64,000 bases of DNA from Euryarchaeota archaeon UBA552 (GTDB lineage: Archaea > Thermoplasmatota > Poseidoniia > Poseidoniales > Thalassarchaeaceae). The stretch lies in assembly GCA_002499585.1 (NCBI GenBank), contig DAMH01000030.1:5508-69507 (forward strand). Reading direction: 5' to 3'. The first letter of the stretch is position 1; the number at the start of each line of letters is the position of its first letter. Below are positions 25,630 to 34,843 of this stretch, piece after piece. The notes beneath the pieces were generated by a model. The model was not told where the DNA came from. It ran no database searches and was given only the letters and a program-made list of their open reading frames with translations. A program made the position numbers and the translations under genes.

Positions 25630-26162
25630 ATCGTAAATTCACTCAGTGGTGGTGTGTAAACATGCAGATTTACCAACTCACTATCTTGCTCGTTAATGAC
25701 TTGATGGATGTCCGGCTCATCAGCCGCACAAACTTCCCCGGGCATGTAGTTTCTCGATGAGGTTTGGACAGCTAAACCATCTTCATTGATTTGGAATGTC
25801 CTTTCCGTTGATACCCCGTCGAGAATTATGAAGGCACAATCACTTCCGATGTGGTCATGGATCGGGGTGATTTGTCCGGGTTTCCAGCATATAGCCACGA
25901 GTTCGTAATTCTCGGTGCGTTTGATCACGTTCCTTTGGTATCCATCGTCGGTAGATCCTATGCATGACTTCAGGGCGTCTAGGTTGAAATCACTTGATTT
26001 CAACCTGACTTCAAGCTCATCAAGCCCGGGCCTCCTATCGATTGAGTCCAACCAAGATACCAGATTATTGATGCCCGGACAATTATCAATGAGGGCGTCC
26101 CTCTGATCTCGTCCTATCAACAACTGATGGACCATCATGCCCCCCAGAAAGTCACCAATCAT
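25611..26162 (-). CDS. Cysteine dioxygenase (cupin, thiol dioxygenase)
   Basis: Fe(II) enzyme oxidising L-cysteine to cysteine sulfinate. In the 183 residues the cupin iron ligands are H102, H104 (PIHDHIGSDC) and H153 (DIHQV). C109 sits exactly where the Cys of the Cys-Tyr cofactor lies in animal cysteine dioxygenase, and Y169 (LHVYTPP) where its Tyr lies. R77 (YQRNVI) matches the arginine that selects cysteine over 3-mercaptopropionate. These positions are inferred from remembered family sequences. The start may be M9 or M10 rather than M1. The gene is convergent with an aminotransferase; whether they share sulfinate metabolism is a guess. Confidence 0.8.
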   Translation of the reverse strand: MIGDFLGGMMVHQLLIGRDQRDALIDNCPGINNLVSWLDSIDRRPGLDELEVRLKSSDFNLDALKSCIGSTDDGYQRNVIKRTENYELVAICWKPGQITPIHDHIGSDCAFIILDGVSTERTFQINEDGLAVQTSSRNYMPGEVCAADEPDIHQVINEQDSELVNLHVYTPPLSEFTIYTSGD

Positions 26163-26177
26163 TACTATTGCGATGAA

Positions 26178-26543
26178 TCACACCAATTGTAGCATGGAAG
26201 TGAACCTGTCTATGTGGCTTCTATTGGCTGGACCCACTCCAAGCACTGTGACTGTTCCCGGTGGTATCTCAGTGTGCCCTGCATCTTTTACGAGATGACA
26301 TGTTATGCCATCAGCGGCAATGGCGCCGTAGAGCCTCTTAATTTCATTTTCGTCCTTAGCAAATAGGACCACCTTCCTGCCTCCATTACGTCTGTATTGC
26401 TCTAGAATCTTAGGTGTTGTTTTGTCGGCTTTCAAAACACATTCCATCACCGCATGACCTACTTGAGCAGCAAGTTTTCCCTTGGACAATTGTAGATCTT
26501 TTCGTGTTATGATCACCATCGTGATCTCGTCAGGCCTTGACAT
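26178..26543 (-). CDS. pth2: Peptidyl-tRNA hydrolase, archaeal/eukaryotic type (Pth2)
   Basis: Releases peptides from dropped-off peptidyl-tRNAs. The core KGKLAAQVGHAVMECVLKA and later LVKDAGHTEIPPGTVTVLGVGP are diagnostic of Pth2. I start at MSRPDEITMVII (ATG 26543, 121 residues, near the family's usual ~115-120). A longer start at 26573 would extend further into the upstream gene. The remaining 14 bp overlap with the ECF component gene is typical of this genome's packing. Confidence 0.93.
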   Translation of the reverse strand: MSRPDEITMVIITRKDLQLSKGKLAAQVGHAVMECVLKADKTTPKILEQYRRNGGRKVVLFAKDENEIKRLYGAIAADGITCHLVKDAGHTEIPPGTVTVLGVGPANRSHIDRFTSMLQLV

Positions 26544-27183
26544 CTCTGATCTCCGCTCTGCTGTTTGGCGCAACTGTGTGTTTTGACATGAGATGCGAGA
26601 AGGGGTGTGCGATCCAAGCTACAAATGCCATGTTACCCACGGCGTGGTATACATCGAATACCAATCCATTAGCCAGATAAGGCATTAGCGACGAGAAATC
26701 ATTATTCAGAAGTATACTCGTTGAAACTATCCAATCGAAAGCAAATGCCGATACAACCGACAATGCCATCAACCTCCCCATGGCCAATCTTTCGTTGATC
26801 ATCAGCTTGTCTGCCAACATCGAGCCGGCGGCCCCCACAGCCCCCCATCCGATGACCTGAAACAGCGTCCAAGGACCATGTCCGAGAAAAATCATGTTGG
26901 TACTCAGTGCAATGATGCCCGAAACGGCGATTGCCCATGTTCCCCCATAAAAAACTCCGACTAAAATAACGGTCACTGTGACTGGTTGTACATTTGGCAG
27001 TGGCTCTAATAGAACCCTCCCTGCTATGCAAAACAACGTTATTATAGATAGTATTAGAATGGGGTAAGAATCCTCAAACTTTCTTTCCCCACGAGTTATG
27101 GCAAAGACCAGAAACGACAAAATGAAGATGTTGACAAACAAATCTTGCATCGGTGTAAGGAAGAAGTTATGAAAGTCGTACAT
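26530..27183 (-). CDS. ECF transporter substrate-specific (S) component
   Basis: 217 residues with about six transmembrane helices. The region PNVQPVTVTVILVGVFYGGTW, then IFLGHGPWTLFQVIGWGAVGAAGS, matches the ECF S-component pattern in which a GqGPWT loop follows a helix. S components bind a vitamin and dock to the EcfA/A'/T energising module, which is not encoded in this window. The next gene downstream on this strand is Pth2. The upstream neighbour encodes a DUF4430-type lipoprotein related to cobalamin-binding folds, which points to a corrinoid as substrate, though this is inference. Confidence 0.7.
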   Translation of the reverse strand: MYDFHNFFLTPMQDLFVNIFILSFLVFAITRGERKFEDSYPILILSIITLFCIAGRVLLEPLPNVQPVTVTVILVGVFYGGTWAIAVSGIIALSTNMIFLGHGPWTLFQVIGWGAVGAAGSMLADKLMINERLAMGRLMALSVVSAFAFDWIVSTSILLNNDFSSLMPYLANGLVFDVYHAVGNMAFVAWIAHPFSHLMSKHTVAPNSRAEIRDVKA

Positions 27184-27243
27184 AGCACTACCACATATCG
27201 ATGCTCAATAGTTATTTTCTGGTGGCATGCAGTCAGGCCGAAG

Positions 27244-27714
27244 CTAATAATCGCCAGCAGATGTGAGTTTCCAAGTAAGGTTCGTGTCAGAGATTATCTC
27301 AAAACTGGATGCTCCAACACTCGCTGCCTCGCCCTCGTGGTAGAAGCCCCAGTATGTTGAGTAGTCGTCGGCTCCAGAGACTCCGTCTATTGTGTGGATG
27401 AATGCACCCATGCCGACGTAATAAGTCACATCGATACTGAAATTCTCTCTGAGTTGCAAGGCCTCCATGACCCTGTATGCTGTCACGTTCGGGGCTACGT
27501 TTACAGCCTCGAATGTGATTTTCCCGTCATTAAGCCGATCTGCGAGGTTTGTTGTTTGGTTGCCCTGATCTCCGAAATCCAAGGTAAGGACAACGCTCAG
27601 ATCCCCGATTTCTTCTTCGGATAGGGGCTCGGTGTCTGAGGTGCAACCGGCTAAGGCGGAAGAGGAAATTAGGATAGCGGTAACAGTGAATATGAATCTA
27701 AAGTTGTTAGGCAT
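27244..27714 (-). CDS. Lipoprotein with DUF4430 (transcobalamin-like) domain
   Basis: 156 residues: signal peptide with lipobox LAGC (lipidated C24), a short acidic linker, then a ~110-residue domain. TAYRVMEALQLRENF, the central YYVGMGAFIHTIDGV, and DDYSTYWGFYHEGEAASVGAS match the DUF4430 pattern, the fold shared with the beta domain of transcobalamin and intrinsic factor. It would sit on the outer membrane face. It lies 60 bp upstream of the ECF S-component gene on the same strand, suggesting a binding-protein role for that importer. Confidence 0.65.
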   Translation of the reverse strand: MPNNFRFIFTVTAILISSSALAGCTSDTEPLSEEEIGDLSVVLTLDFGDQGNQTTNLADRLNDGKITFEAVNVAPNVTAYRVMEALQLRENFSIDVTYYVGMGAFIHTIDGVSGADDYSTYWGFYHEGEAASVGASSFEIISDTNLTWKLTSAGDY

Positions 27715-27777
27715 GGATTCACTCTCCGTCGAACGGGGTCTATGAATATGGCTATTAATTTTCGAGATGTTTGATAA

Positions 27778-29877
27778 TTAATCTTTCAATTTCTCCCTGA
27801 GTATTTGGCTTATCAGTTTGCCATCCGCTGCCCCACCCATTTTCTTCATTATGATACCCATCAATGTTCCCATCGCAGCATTGCCGCGTGTTTGTATCAG
27901 TTCGGAGTTCTGTGAAATTACCTCGCTTACGATGATCTCGACGCTCTCTGAGTCAGCTGGTACCACTCCCAAGGCCTCTGCTTGTTGTTTTATCCAATTC
28001 ATGCGAATGGAGAATGGCTCATTATGCAGGTCCCGACTTGAGGCATGCAATGCTGATATCGATACCACACCATCTCTTGTGACCTCTCCGGAATCTCGAC
28101 TGTAAATGGTGTCTACCAAGGAAATAAGCGGGAACTCCTCCGGGGAGATTCCGGCAATTTTTGACGCTTCTTGTATAGTCTGATCTAGTAGAGCTGTCGC
28201 AATTGAACTGACCCTCATACTTGGTAGATCAAGGAATTTTCCTCTGGCGCAGTCCACGATTAAGTCATCCATTTGCAAGCCCAGAATAGCATCAGATTGA
28301 GATTCAGACAAACCTGTCGAGTGCAGACGAGACAGTCTCTGATCACTAGTCAGTGGAATGGATTTGGTGGCTCTATCCCACATGGCAGATGTTATTTCCA
28401 GCAAAGGGATATCTGTCTCTGGGTACATTCTGGCGCCCCCGGGAAGCGGCCTCATCGGCATTGTAGACCCGTCTTCTGGCTGACCTTTTCTGACAACTAC
28501 ATTCCTTACCTCTTTAGGTATGCGATGATATGCCTGTCTTGCCCTGGATAGTACTGAATCCAATGCCAGATGAGCCTGCCAATCTGGTGCAATGCATAGC
28601 ACGAACGCATCCTCCGGGGAGAGTGACAGTGCTGTTCTTAGGGATCTTACATGACTTGCTTCTATTCCATAAGCAGGAGTCTCATCTGAGTGTATTATCC
28701 CTTTTACTCCAGCGCGCTTAGCTGCACCGGATAGTTCTCTACCAAGACGAGGTATCTGAGTACCATCAGAATACCTTTTTTCCGGGCCAATCATTCCATT
28801 CATCCCTTGAAGGGCTATTGCGTATACACCGTGGCCGGCTTCAATGCCTGATCTAATAATGCCCGATTCTATGTCTCCGAAAATCTTTGTGACATCTGAC
28901 ACATTTCCCGGGATGAGGGTTTTTACAACTCTACTGATTTCGTTTTCCACCGATGGATTATCTTCGTCCCTGTCTGGTGGAAGCGGTGTGAATCCCTGCT
29001 TGGCCCTCAATTCATTTGCAAGTCTGTAGAAATGTAATTGTCTAGCCATTTCAATTCTGATGATCCTTGGAATCCAATCAAGGTCTTGACACCCCTTTAT
29101 CTCAACCCTGTCCCCGGAGGATATGCTTACATTTAGATCCTGACGAATGCTTCCTAATCCCCTGCGCACGTCCCTTGTGTCACGAAGGCGCATGCCTAGG
29201 AACTGACACACGGCTTTGGCATGCTCTGGAGTCGAGATATCCGGGTCGGTCGCAATTTCTACGAGGGGGATGCCCAAACGATCAAGGGAAAATGTAACCT
29301 CTGTTCCGTTTGTTGTAATCTCTTCACCCATTTTTCTGGCAGAATCTTCCTCTAAACAGATGACAGATATTCCTATGCTCTTGCCATCGACCTCAAAACT
29401 GCCACCAGTCGCAACGAGAGCAGTGCGCTGGAAACCACTCGTGTTCGATCCATCGACCACAGTTTTTCGCATTATTTGGAGGTAGGAAGCCGGTGTCCCG
29501 CGGAGCATAGCGGAGATTTTTAGTGAGGCGTTCAGAGCCTCGGGATCAGGGGGAAGAGGCGGTGCCTCGTCCAACTCGATTAGACCTGAATTCGGAGTTT
29601 GAATGTAAATAAAGGTCCTGTTCCTTTTTTCTTCAAAAGACGCAGCAACATCGATTTTTCCGCCCTCTCCTTTACCGGCTCTAAGCTTACGTCGAGTCCT
29701 TTTCCAAGACAAAGGCACGTCATTGATGCTGCGATCGTAGAGCAGGCTTTGTTGACGGGAATGGAGTTTACCAGTGGAAAGTTGTTGATGTATCTCTATT
29801 CCGCACATGAATCCCAAAGATTCTGGTTCCAGACCGGCCGGATCGCCCACATCTCCTTTGGGCTCTGGTATGGGCAT
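27778..29877 (-). CDS. gatE: Glutamyl-tRNA(Gln) amidotransferase subunit E
   Basis: Archaea-specific subunit that activates and amidates Glu-tRNA(Gln) using ammonia from GatD. The N-terminus CGIEIHQQLSTGKLHSRQQS, then PNSGLIELDEAPP, GSIRQDLNVSI and GCQDLDWIPRIIRIE, are GatE/GatB cradle signatures. A GAD-like insertion follows (AIALQGMNGMIGPEKRYSDG), then MYPETDIPLLEI, helical and YqeY-like C-terminal domains (TRGNAAMGTLMGIIMKKMGG). At 699 residues it is somewhat longer than the usual ~630. GatD is not in the window. MCM lies 44 bp upstream on the same strand. Confidence 0.95.
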   Translation of the reverse strand: MPIPEPKGDVGDPAGLEPESLGFMCGIEIHQQLSTGKLHSRQQSLLYDRSINDVPLSWKRTRRKLRAGKGEGGKIDVAASFEEKRNRTFIYIQTPNSGLIELDEAPPLPPDPEALNASLKISAMLRGTPASYLQIMRKTVVDGSNTSGFQRTALVATGGSFEVDGKSIGISVICLEEDSARKMGEEITTNGTEVTFSLDRLGIPLVEIATDPDISTPEHAKAVCQFLGMRLRDTRDVRRGLGSIRQDLNVSISSGDRVEIKGCQDLDWIPRIIRIEMARQLHFYRLANELRAKQGFTPLPPDRDEDNPSVENEISRVVKTLIPGNVSDVTKIFGDIESGIIRSGIEAGHGVYAIALQGMNGMIGPEKRYSDGTQIPRLGRELSGAAKRAGVKGIIHSDETPAYGIEASHVRSLRTALSLSPEDAFVLCIAPDWQAHLALDSVLSRARQAYHRIPKEVRNVVVRKGQPEDGSTMPMRPLPGGARMYPETDIPLLEITSAMWDRATKSIPLTSDQRLSRLHSTGLSESQSDAILGLQMDDLIVDCARGKFLDLPSMRVSSIATALLDQTIQEASKIAGISPEEFPLISLVDTIYSRDSGEVTRDGVVSISALHASSRDLHNEPFSIRMNWIKQQAEALGVVPADSESVEIIVSEVISQNSELIQTRGNAAMGTLMGIIMKKMGGAADGKLISQILREKLKD

Positions 29878-29921
29878 GTATCAATCCAAACGTCAATTGC
29901 TCATAGGATCGTCGGACTACA

Positions 29922-32087
29922 TCAAGCAAATTCATATGTTCCAAGGCTTGGCTCGTATATTTCGCCCTGTTCCTTCATCCGAGAGACGAGCGATCGCACT
30001 ATTGCCTCGTCGATCGATTGTATCGAGGCTCTGTCGATGATCTCACTGAGTGGCATTGGACCCCTGTTCTTGTCGGATATCTGGTGCATTATGCTCCTTA
30101 CTAGGCTGCTTTGAGCTGCCTTGCTCTTTCCTGTTTGGATCTCTGCCTCATCTTTGATATTTGATTCGTGTCTCCAATGTTTGAATATCTTGATCGCCAC
30201 TTCAGCATCCTTCCTCGTAGCATTTTCTCGAAGGTGTATTCTGGCATGGGCTTCTGTTAGCCTCATCAATGATTCCAGGGCTCTTGCTGTCACAGGGACC
30301 TCGGTTTGTTCCTTTCGCTGAGAACTGGTTAGGCTGTAATCAGATGATGCGGAATTTTCCCAGCTTTTACCGTAATTGTTTCTCGTTGCAATGTAATATT
30401 TTATCAAGTCAGATTGTGCCTCTTCGTCCAGCGTGGGATGTATATTTCTCTTAGAATAAGCGATGTACTTCCTAAGAAATCCAGTTGTTAGGTGCTCTGA
30501 ATTGTCGTGGTTTGTGGCCATCATTTCGTCGGATTCAACGGGTGCTGCTCCCCTGATTTGATCCTCTAACTGGAGCTCGCTTACACCCGAGGTTCTATTT
30601 TGAAGTATGTGCCTCGCGATTTTCTCGTCCAAATCCCTTTCAGGGCGGTCCTGAAGCAACCAGATTAAATCGAATCTCGAAGCAAGGGGCGCCTCTAAGC
30701 CGGTTTCCTGGAAAGACTGCATGATGCTAGCATTATTCGAGGTGGGTGCGAAACGGCCGCTTTTGGGGTTGGCTGCCGCGAGTACTGCACACCTAGAGTT
30801 CAAAGTCGCTGTAATTCCGCCTTTTGCAACACGGACTTTCTGTTGTTCCATTGCAGGGTGAATTGCGCTTGTGTCCTGTGGACTGATTTTGTCAAATTCA
30901 TCTATTGCGGCCAACCCTCTGTCCGATAAAGGCAATACACCGGCTTCAAGGGCGAACCTACCATCAGAGAAACCATCCTTCACAGCGGCCGCCGTTAGGC
31001 CGGCAGAAGTTACCGATCCCCCAGAAGTAAATTTACCACGAGGGGAGAGATTTGACATATACGTCAGTAATTGAGATTTAGCTACACCGGGGTCGCCCAT
31101 CAAAAGAATGTGAATGTCCCCTCTGGTCCTAGTTCCATCAGGTGAAACCCTGGCTACGCCTCCAAACAACTGCAATGCAAGTGAACGTTTAACCCAATAC
31201 AGAGTCCTTGTTGCGAATATCGAAGGTGCAATAGAGGAAATTAACAACTCAAGTAAGTCATCTCTCCTGTTTTCAACCAGACTCTTGATTTCGTTGATAT
31301 CATCTTCCTCAATGTTGATTTCAGTGAATGGTTCGGTTTCTGCCTCAACGCTGACCATGCTGTAAAAAATCTCAAACAAGGGTGTCTTGCGCGACCCTTT
31401 CCTCTCTGAATGCATCTGTGGAATCATGTTAGCGATAATTCTGGTACCCGGCAGGACCCTATTTACGAGGTCTCCTTCTAAAATTACCATCCCACTGCTG
31501 GGCTGCGCCCCGCTGGGTACTCGCTCGGGTATCTCCTGGATCTCGATCTTTTGATTGTCGACGAGTGAACACTTCTCTTTTATGAGTGTGAATTTTACTC
31601 TGCCTTTTCGCTCGCCGCATCCATCGCACTGTAGTGGTTCCTCAAGTTCTGTATGATCTCTCTGCATAATTTCAATTTCATAATCACAGGAGCACTGGAA
31701 GATTGACCGATGTATCCGAGGTTTGATCTCACTCACTTTCGTCACGGAAACTTCAGCGCTGATGAGTCTCTGAACATCAGCGTGTCCGACTCTTCTCAGC
31801 TCCCTCCTGCTGTCCAAGGGCAAGTGATCTACTCGGATGAATGGCTCCATATCCCGAGCGCCCATTTCGATACAGTAGTTCTTCAATGCATTAGACCCTT
31901 CTCTGAGTATATGTTCGGGATCTTGAAGTAGGATCTCCGCGAAGTCCGGGTCAAATGACTGAAGTTTGTGGAAAGGGAGCTCCAGTCGGTCTATCTGGCC
32001 AGAGACAATCCTTTGGACTTCATCTGGCGTCACATCTTCAAGAAATGAGCGCCATCTTGGTTTTGCGTCTGGGGCGAGCATGGTCAT
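29922..32087 (-). CDS. mcm: Replicative MCM DNA helicase
   Basis: Hexameric 3'-5' AAA+ helicase at the archaeal fork, 721 residues. The N-terminal domain carries a Cys4 zinc ribbon (CSCDYEIEIM, then LQCDGCGERKGR). The AAA+ core has Walker A GDPGVAKSQLLTY, Walker B LAAIDEFDKI, sensor-1 LAAANPKSGRF and arginine finger SRFDLIWLLQD. A short winged helix ends the protein (PLSEIIDRASI). No intein was seen at these motifs. ATG 32087 has a GAGG stretch upstream. The 190 bp divergent gap to the PPC-domain gene should hold promoters for both. Confidence 0.96.
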   Translation of the reverse strand: MTMLAPDAKPRWRSFLEDVTPDEVQRIVSGQIDRLELPFHKLQSFDPDFAEILLQDPEHILREGSNALKNYCIEMGARDMEPFIRVDHLPLDSRRELRRVGHADVQRLISAEVSVTKVSEIKPRIHRSIFQCSCDYEIEIMQRDHTELEEPLQCDGCGERKGRVKFTLIKEKCSLVDNQKIEIQEIPERVPSGAQPSSGMVILEGDLVNRVLPGTRIIANMIPQMHSERKGSRKTPLFEIFYSMVSVEAETEPFTEINIEEDDINEIKSLVENRRDDLLELLISSIAPSIFATRTLYWVKRSLALQLFGGVARVSPDGTRTRGDIHILLMGDPGVAKSQLLTYMSNLSPRGKFTSGGSVTSAGLTAAAVKDGFSDGRFALEAGVLPLSDRGLAAIDEFDKISPQDTSAIHPAMEQQKVRVAKGGITATLNSRCAVLAAANPKSGRFAPTSNNASIMQSFQETGLEAPLASRFDLIWLLQDRPERDLDEKIARHILQNRTSGVSELQLEDQIRGAAPVESDEMMATNHDNSEHLTTGFLRKYIAYSKRNIHPTLDEEAQSDLIKYYIATRNNYGKSWENSASSDYSLTSSQRKEQTEVPVTARALESLMRLTEAHARIHLRENATRKDAEVAIKIFKHWRHESNIKDEAEIQTGKSKAAQSSLVRSIMHQISDKNRGPMPLSEIIDRASIQSIDEAIVRSLVSRMKEQGEIYEPSLGTYEFA

Positions 32088-32276
32088 GCGAATTCCTCGG
32101 TCGGTCTTTCGACGTGAGAAAAGGCGGCCTATGAAGGAACCGGAAGAAAGGGTACGCCCCCTTGTTTCTATTGGAGAAGCAGTCTAACATTGAAGCTCGA
32201 CTTGCTTTCTATTGCACTGTGATGATGAAAACTCCGAATGGGTAACCTTGAGGTGTTAAGCTGAACTGGACAAGAC

Positions 32277-32705
32277 ATGGACCACACCCGCTCTGGTAGT
32301 GATTTGTTAGTTAGACTGGATCCTGGTGAGGAAATACACGAGTCGTTGAGGAATTTAGCGGATGAGCTTGGTATAGATGCAGCTGTTATAACCAGCGGAA
32401 TAGGTAGAACTCGTGACAACCAATATGGGTACATGAACGAGGATGGCGTCTACTACAGGCGCCTTTTGCCACCGCCCTCTGAATTAGTTAGCCTCTCAGG
32501 CAATATTGCCCGTACCCAGGACGGAGGGGCATTTACGCATATTCACTGCTGTTTGTCGGATGATGAGAATAATGTTCATGCAGGCCATCTGTTTCAAGCA
32601 ACGGTCCATGTTGTAGCAGAAATTCACATCAGAATCATGGAACACGCAATGATGACGCGTTGTCCTCTTTCCAACCTTGAATTGCTGGGGTTGGAGTTTC
32701 AGTAA
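32277..32705 (+). CDS. PPC/DUF296-domain protein (PD1-like)
   Basis: 142 residues of a single PPC domain (plants and prokaryotes conserved): LLVRLDPGEEIHESLRNLAD, AAVITSGIGRT, LLPPPSELVSLSGNIA, then FTHIHCCLSD, GHLFQATVHVVAEIHI. Prokaryotic members form trimers and some bind metal through the conserved histidine strand; in plants the domain accompanies AT-hooks. No AT-hook is seen here. The function in archaea is unknown. It is followed after 3 bp by an alpha/beta hydrolase gene. Confidence 0.8.
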   Translation: MDHTRSGSDLLVRLDPGEEIHESLRNLADELGIDAAVITSGIGRTRDNQYGYMNEDGVYYRRLLPPPSELVSLSGNIARTQDGGAFTHIHCCLSDDENNVHAGHLFQATVHVVAEIHIRIMEHAMMTRCPLSNLELLGLEFQ

Positions 32706-32708
32706 GAC

Positions 32709-33332
32709 GTGTCCACAGAGCTGATTGAGATGAGAGTACTATTCGCCCACGGCCTATGGAGCGCTCCCGGTGGTTCCAAGCCTACCTACATGAGAGAGGT
32801 CCTAGGTTGGGATGTTCTGTGTCCAGATATGCGTAGAAACGGCTGGAGTCTGTCTTCTCAGGCTCTTACTATTCGTCAGGAATTGGAATCCTCCAAGTCG
32901 TATGATATCTTGATAGGTTCGTCATTCGGTGCGCTTGCAATTGCAAAAGCAGTTGAAGGAGATCAACGTGATCTACGTCTTGCTCTCCTAGCGCCTGCTT
33001 TCGGGGTTTACGAAACACTGGCCTCGCAAATTGGAGATACGGCTATGAGAGCATGGAGAGAGGAGGGCGTCAGGTCTTTCACGCCTCCCGGTTGGGATGA
33101 GGAAGTGACACTTCCGTGGTCGTTTATGGAAGATGCAATGGTATGCGGTTGGCCCCTGCTTCAACACAGAATTGTTATTCTTCACGGTAGAGAGGATGAA
33201 GTAGTCCCTGTGGAAAACTCCCACAAAGCAATCAGGGGATCTGTGAACACTCATTTGGTAGAGGTGGGCGACGGCCACCGACTTGCAAATAGTCTGGACA
33301 AGCTGCCAGATCTTGTTTCAATGGTTCTATGA
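32709..33332 (+). CDS. Alpha/beta-hydrolase (YqiA/RBBP9-like, small esterase type)
   Basis: About 200 residues with an alpha/beta-hydrolase core. The early loop is FAHGLWSAPGGSK, the nucleophile elbow is IGSSFGALA (GxSxG), and the acid and base are the aspartate in LHGREDEVVP and the histidine in GDGHRLANSL. No lid or signal peptide is seen, so it is probably a cytosolic esterase. The start is GTG 32709 or ATG 32730; the latter gives MRVLFAHG, a more usual family start. It ends 3 bp from the convergent livF stop. Substrate is unknown. Confidence 0.75.
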   Translation: MSTELIEMRVLFAHGLWSAPGGSKPTYMREVLGWDVLCPDMRRNGWSLSSQALTIRQELESSKSYDILIGSSFGALAIAKAVEGDQRDLRLALLAPAFGVYETLASQIGDTAMRAWREEGVRSFTPPGWDEEVTLPWSFMEDAMVCGWPLLQHRIVILHGREDEVVPVENSHKAIRGSVNTHLVEVGDGHRLANSLDKLPDLVSMVL

Positions 33333-33335
33333 TGA

Positions 33336-34055
33336 TCAATCGTCATGAGTGCCCAGGAAATACTGGCCGATTTCAGGATCTGTTAGAATATGGTCTGCAT
33401 CTCCCGTGTGTACTATCTTGCCGTTTGACATAATATATCCTCTATCTGACCTTGAGAGGCTCAGCCTCGCATTCTGTTCAACTATCAACACAGTTATACC
33501 TTGCTCCCTGAGAGCATCGATCCTCTCGATGATTTGTTGTTGGTACAGGGGTGATAGAGCGGCTGTGGGCTCATCCAGGAGGAGGAAGTTCGGATCTGAT
33601 ATGAGGGCCCTGGAGATTGCGAGCATCTGACGTTCTCCGCCCGAAAGTGATGCTGCGAGATCATGCTCGCGGGATCGAAGATCAGGGAACATGTCTAGTG
33701 CCCTCTCGATTCGCTTGATGAGGACGTTTCCTGAAAGAGAGTTTCCGCCCATCTGAAGATTTTCCTCGACAGAGAGTGAGGGGAACACATTGTTGACTTG
33801 GGGGACATAGGCTATGCCCATGTTCACAAGTTGGTCTGTTCGCAATCCCGAAACGGTCTTTCCACGGTAGTTTACCTGTCCATCATAATAATCCGCTATT
33901 CCGAATATAGCCTTGATGAATGTGGATTTACCACAGCCATTCGGACCGATTATCGTGACGAACTCCCCTTCGTCGATGTAAAGGTCTATGCCGTACAATA
34001 TCTGAACGGAGCCGTACCCTCCTTTGAGTCCGCTAACATCGAGTACTCGTGTCAT
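33336..34055 (-). CDS. livF: Branched-chain amino-acid/amide ABC transporter ATPase LivF
   Basis: 239-residue cytoplasmic ATPase of a HAAT-type importer. Walker A is GPNGCGKS, signature LSGGERQMLAIS, Walker B LLLDEPTAALSP, then a switch region ending in VEQNAR. The short C-terminus and YIMSNGKIVHTGDA are typical of LivF/UrtE. Its start overlaps livG in an ATGA. Transport of branched-chain amino acids is the family default, but urea, amides or other amino acids are possible. Confidence 0.92.
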   Translation of the reverse strand: MTRVLDVSGLKGGYGSVQILYGIDLYIDEGEFVTIIGPNGCGKSTFIKAIFGIADYYDGQVNYRGKTVSGLRTDQLVNMGIAYVPQVNNVFPSLSVEENLQMGGNSLSGNVLIKRIERALDMFPDLRSREHDLAASLSGGERQMLAISRALISDPNFLLLDEPTAALSPLYQQQIIERIDALREQGITVLIVEQNARLSLSRSDRGYIMSNGKIVHTGDADHILTDPEIGQYFLGTHDD

Positions 34056-34843
34056 TTGTCCTTGCCTCCTCCATGGCCGTCAGAACCGAGGTAGGCCTCA
34101 ATTACTTCACGGTTTGAACGTACTTCATCAGGGGTCCCTGTCATCAATATCTCCCCCTCGTTCATAACAACGATCCTATCTACGCCCTGTCTCAAAATGA
34201 AATCCATATTGTGTTCGATGATGAGTACGGATATGCCCGTCTCGGAGACGATGTTTCGAAGGTTGGAGAATATCTTCATCGCCAGGGGTCCCGCAACACC
34301 GGCCACCGGCTCGTCAAGCAGTAGGAGTTGTGGGTCGCCCATCATGGAGCGTCCGATATCAACGAGCTTGCTTTGACCGCCTGACAACTCGCTTGCAAGG
34401 TTGTGCGCCATGTGCGGGACTTCAAGTTGATCGAGAACTGCATAGGCTCTTTCCAGTCTATGGATCTCTGATGGGTGAGATCGACCGGAGCGAACGACGT
34501 CTAAGAAGCTGGGTGAGAGCTGGTTTCTAGGAGGTACCAGGAGATTCTCGATGACGGTCATCTCGCGCCACAGCCTCGTGTGTTGGAATGTCCTCGTCAT
34601 TCCAAGGTTTTGAATTTGGTCCGGTCTCATATTTGAGACATCAGTCCCGAAAATCTCAACGCTCCCAGCAGTTTGTTGCAGGAGTCCGCTGATGCAGTTG
34701 AAGGTTGTTGATTTACCACATCCGTTTGGACCGATCAAACCAATGAACTCACCCTCCTGCACCTCAAATGAGACTTCATTGACAGCGACAAGCCCTCCAA
34801 ACTCTTTCCTGAGTCCGTTGACACGAAGCGCGGATGAACTCAT
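34052..34843 (-). CDS. livG: Branched-chain amino-acid/amide ABC transporter ATPase LivG
   Basis: 263 residues, second ATPase of the importer. Walker A GPNGCGKS, signature LSGGQSKLVDIGRSMM, Walker B LLLDEPVAGV, and the LivG-specific Q-loop region LGMTRTFQHTRLWREMTVIENL. The C-terminal VIEAYLGSD is the usual LivG ending. It overlaps the fused permease gene upstream and livF downstream in ATGA junctions, so the three are probably translated in fixed order. Confidence 0.93.
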   Translation of the reverse strand: MSSSALRVNGLRKEFGGLVAVNEVSFEVQEGEFIGLIGPNGCGKSTTFNCISGLLQQTAGSVEIFGTDVSNMRPDQIQNLGMTRTFQHTRLWREMTVIENLLVPPRNQLSPSFLDVVRSGRSHPSEIHRLERAYAVLDQLEVPHMAHNLASELSGGQSKLVDIGRSMMGDPQLLLLDEPVAGVAGPLAMKIFSNLRNIVSETGISVLIIEHNMDFILRQGVDRIVVMNEGEILMTGTPDEVRSNREVIEAYLGSDGHGGGKDK

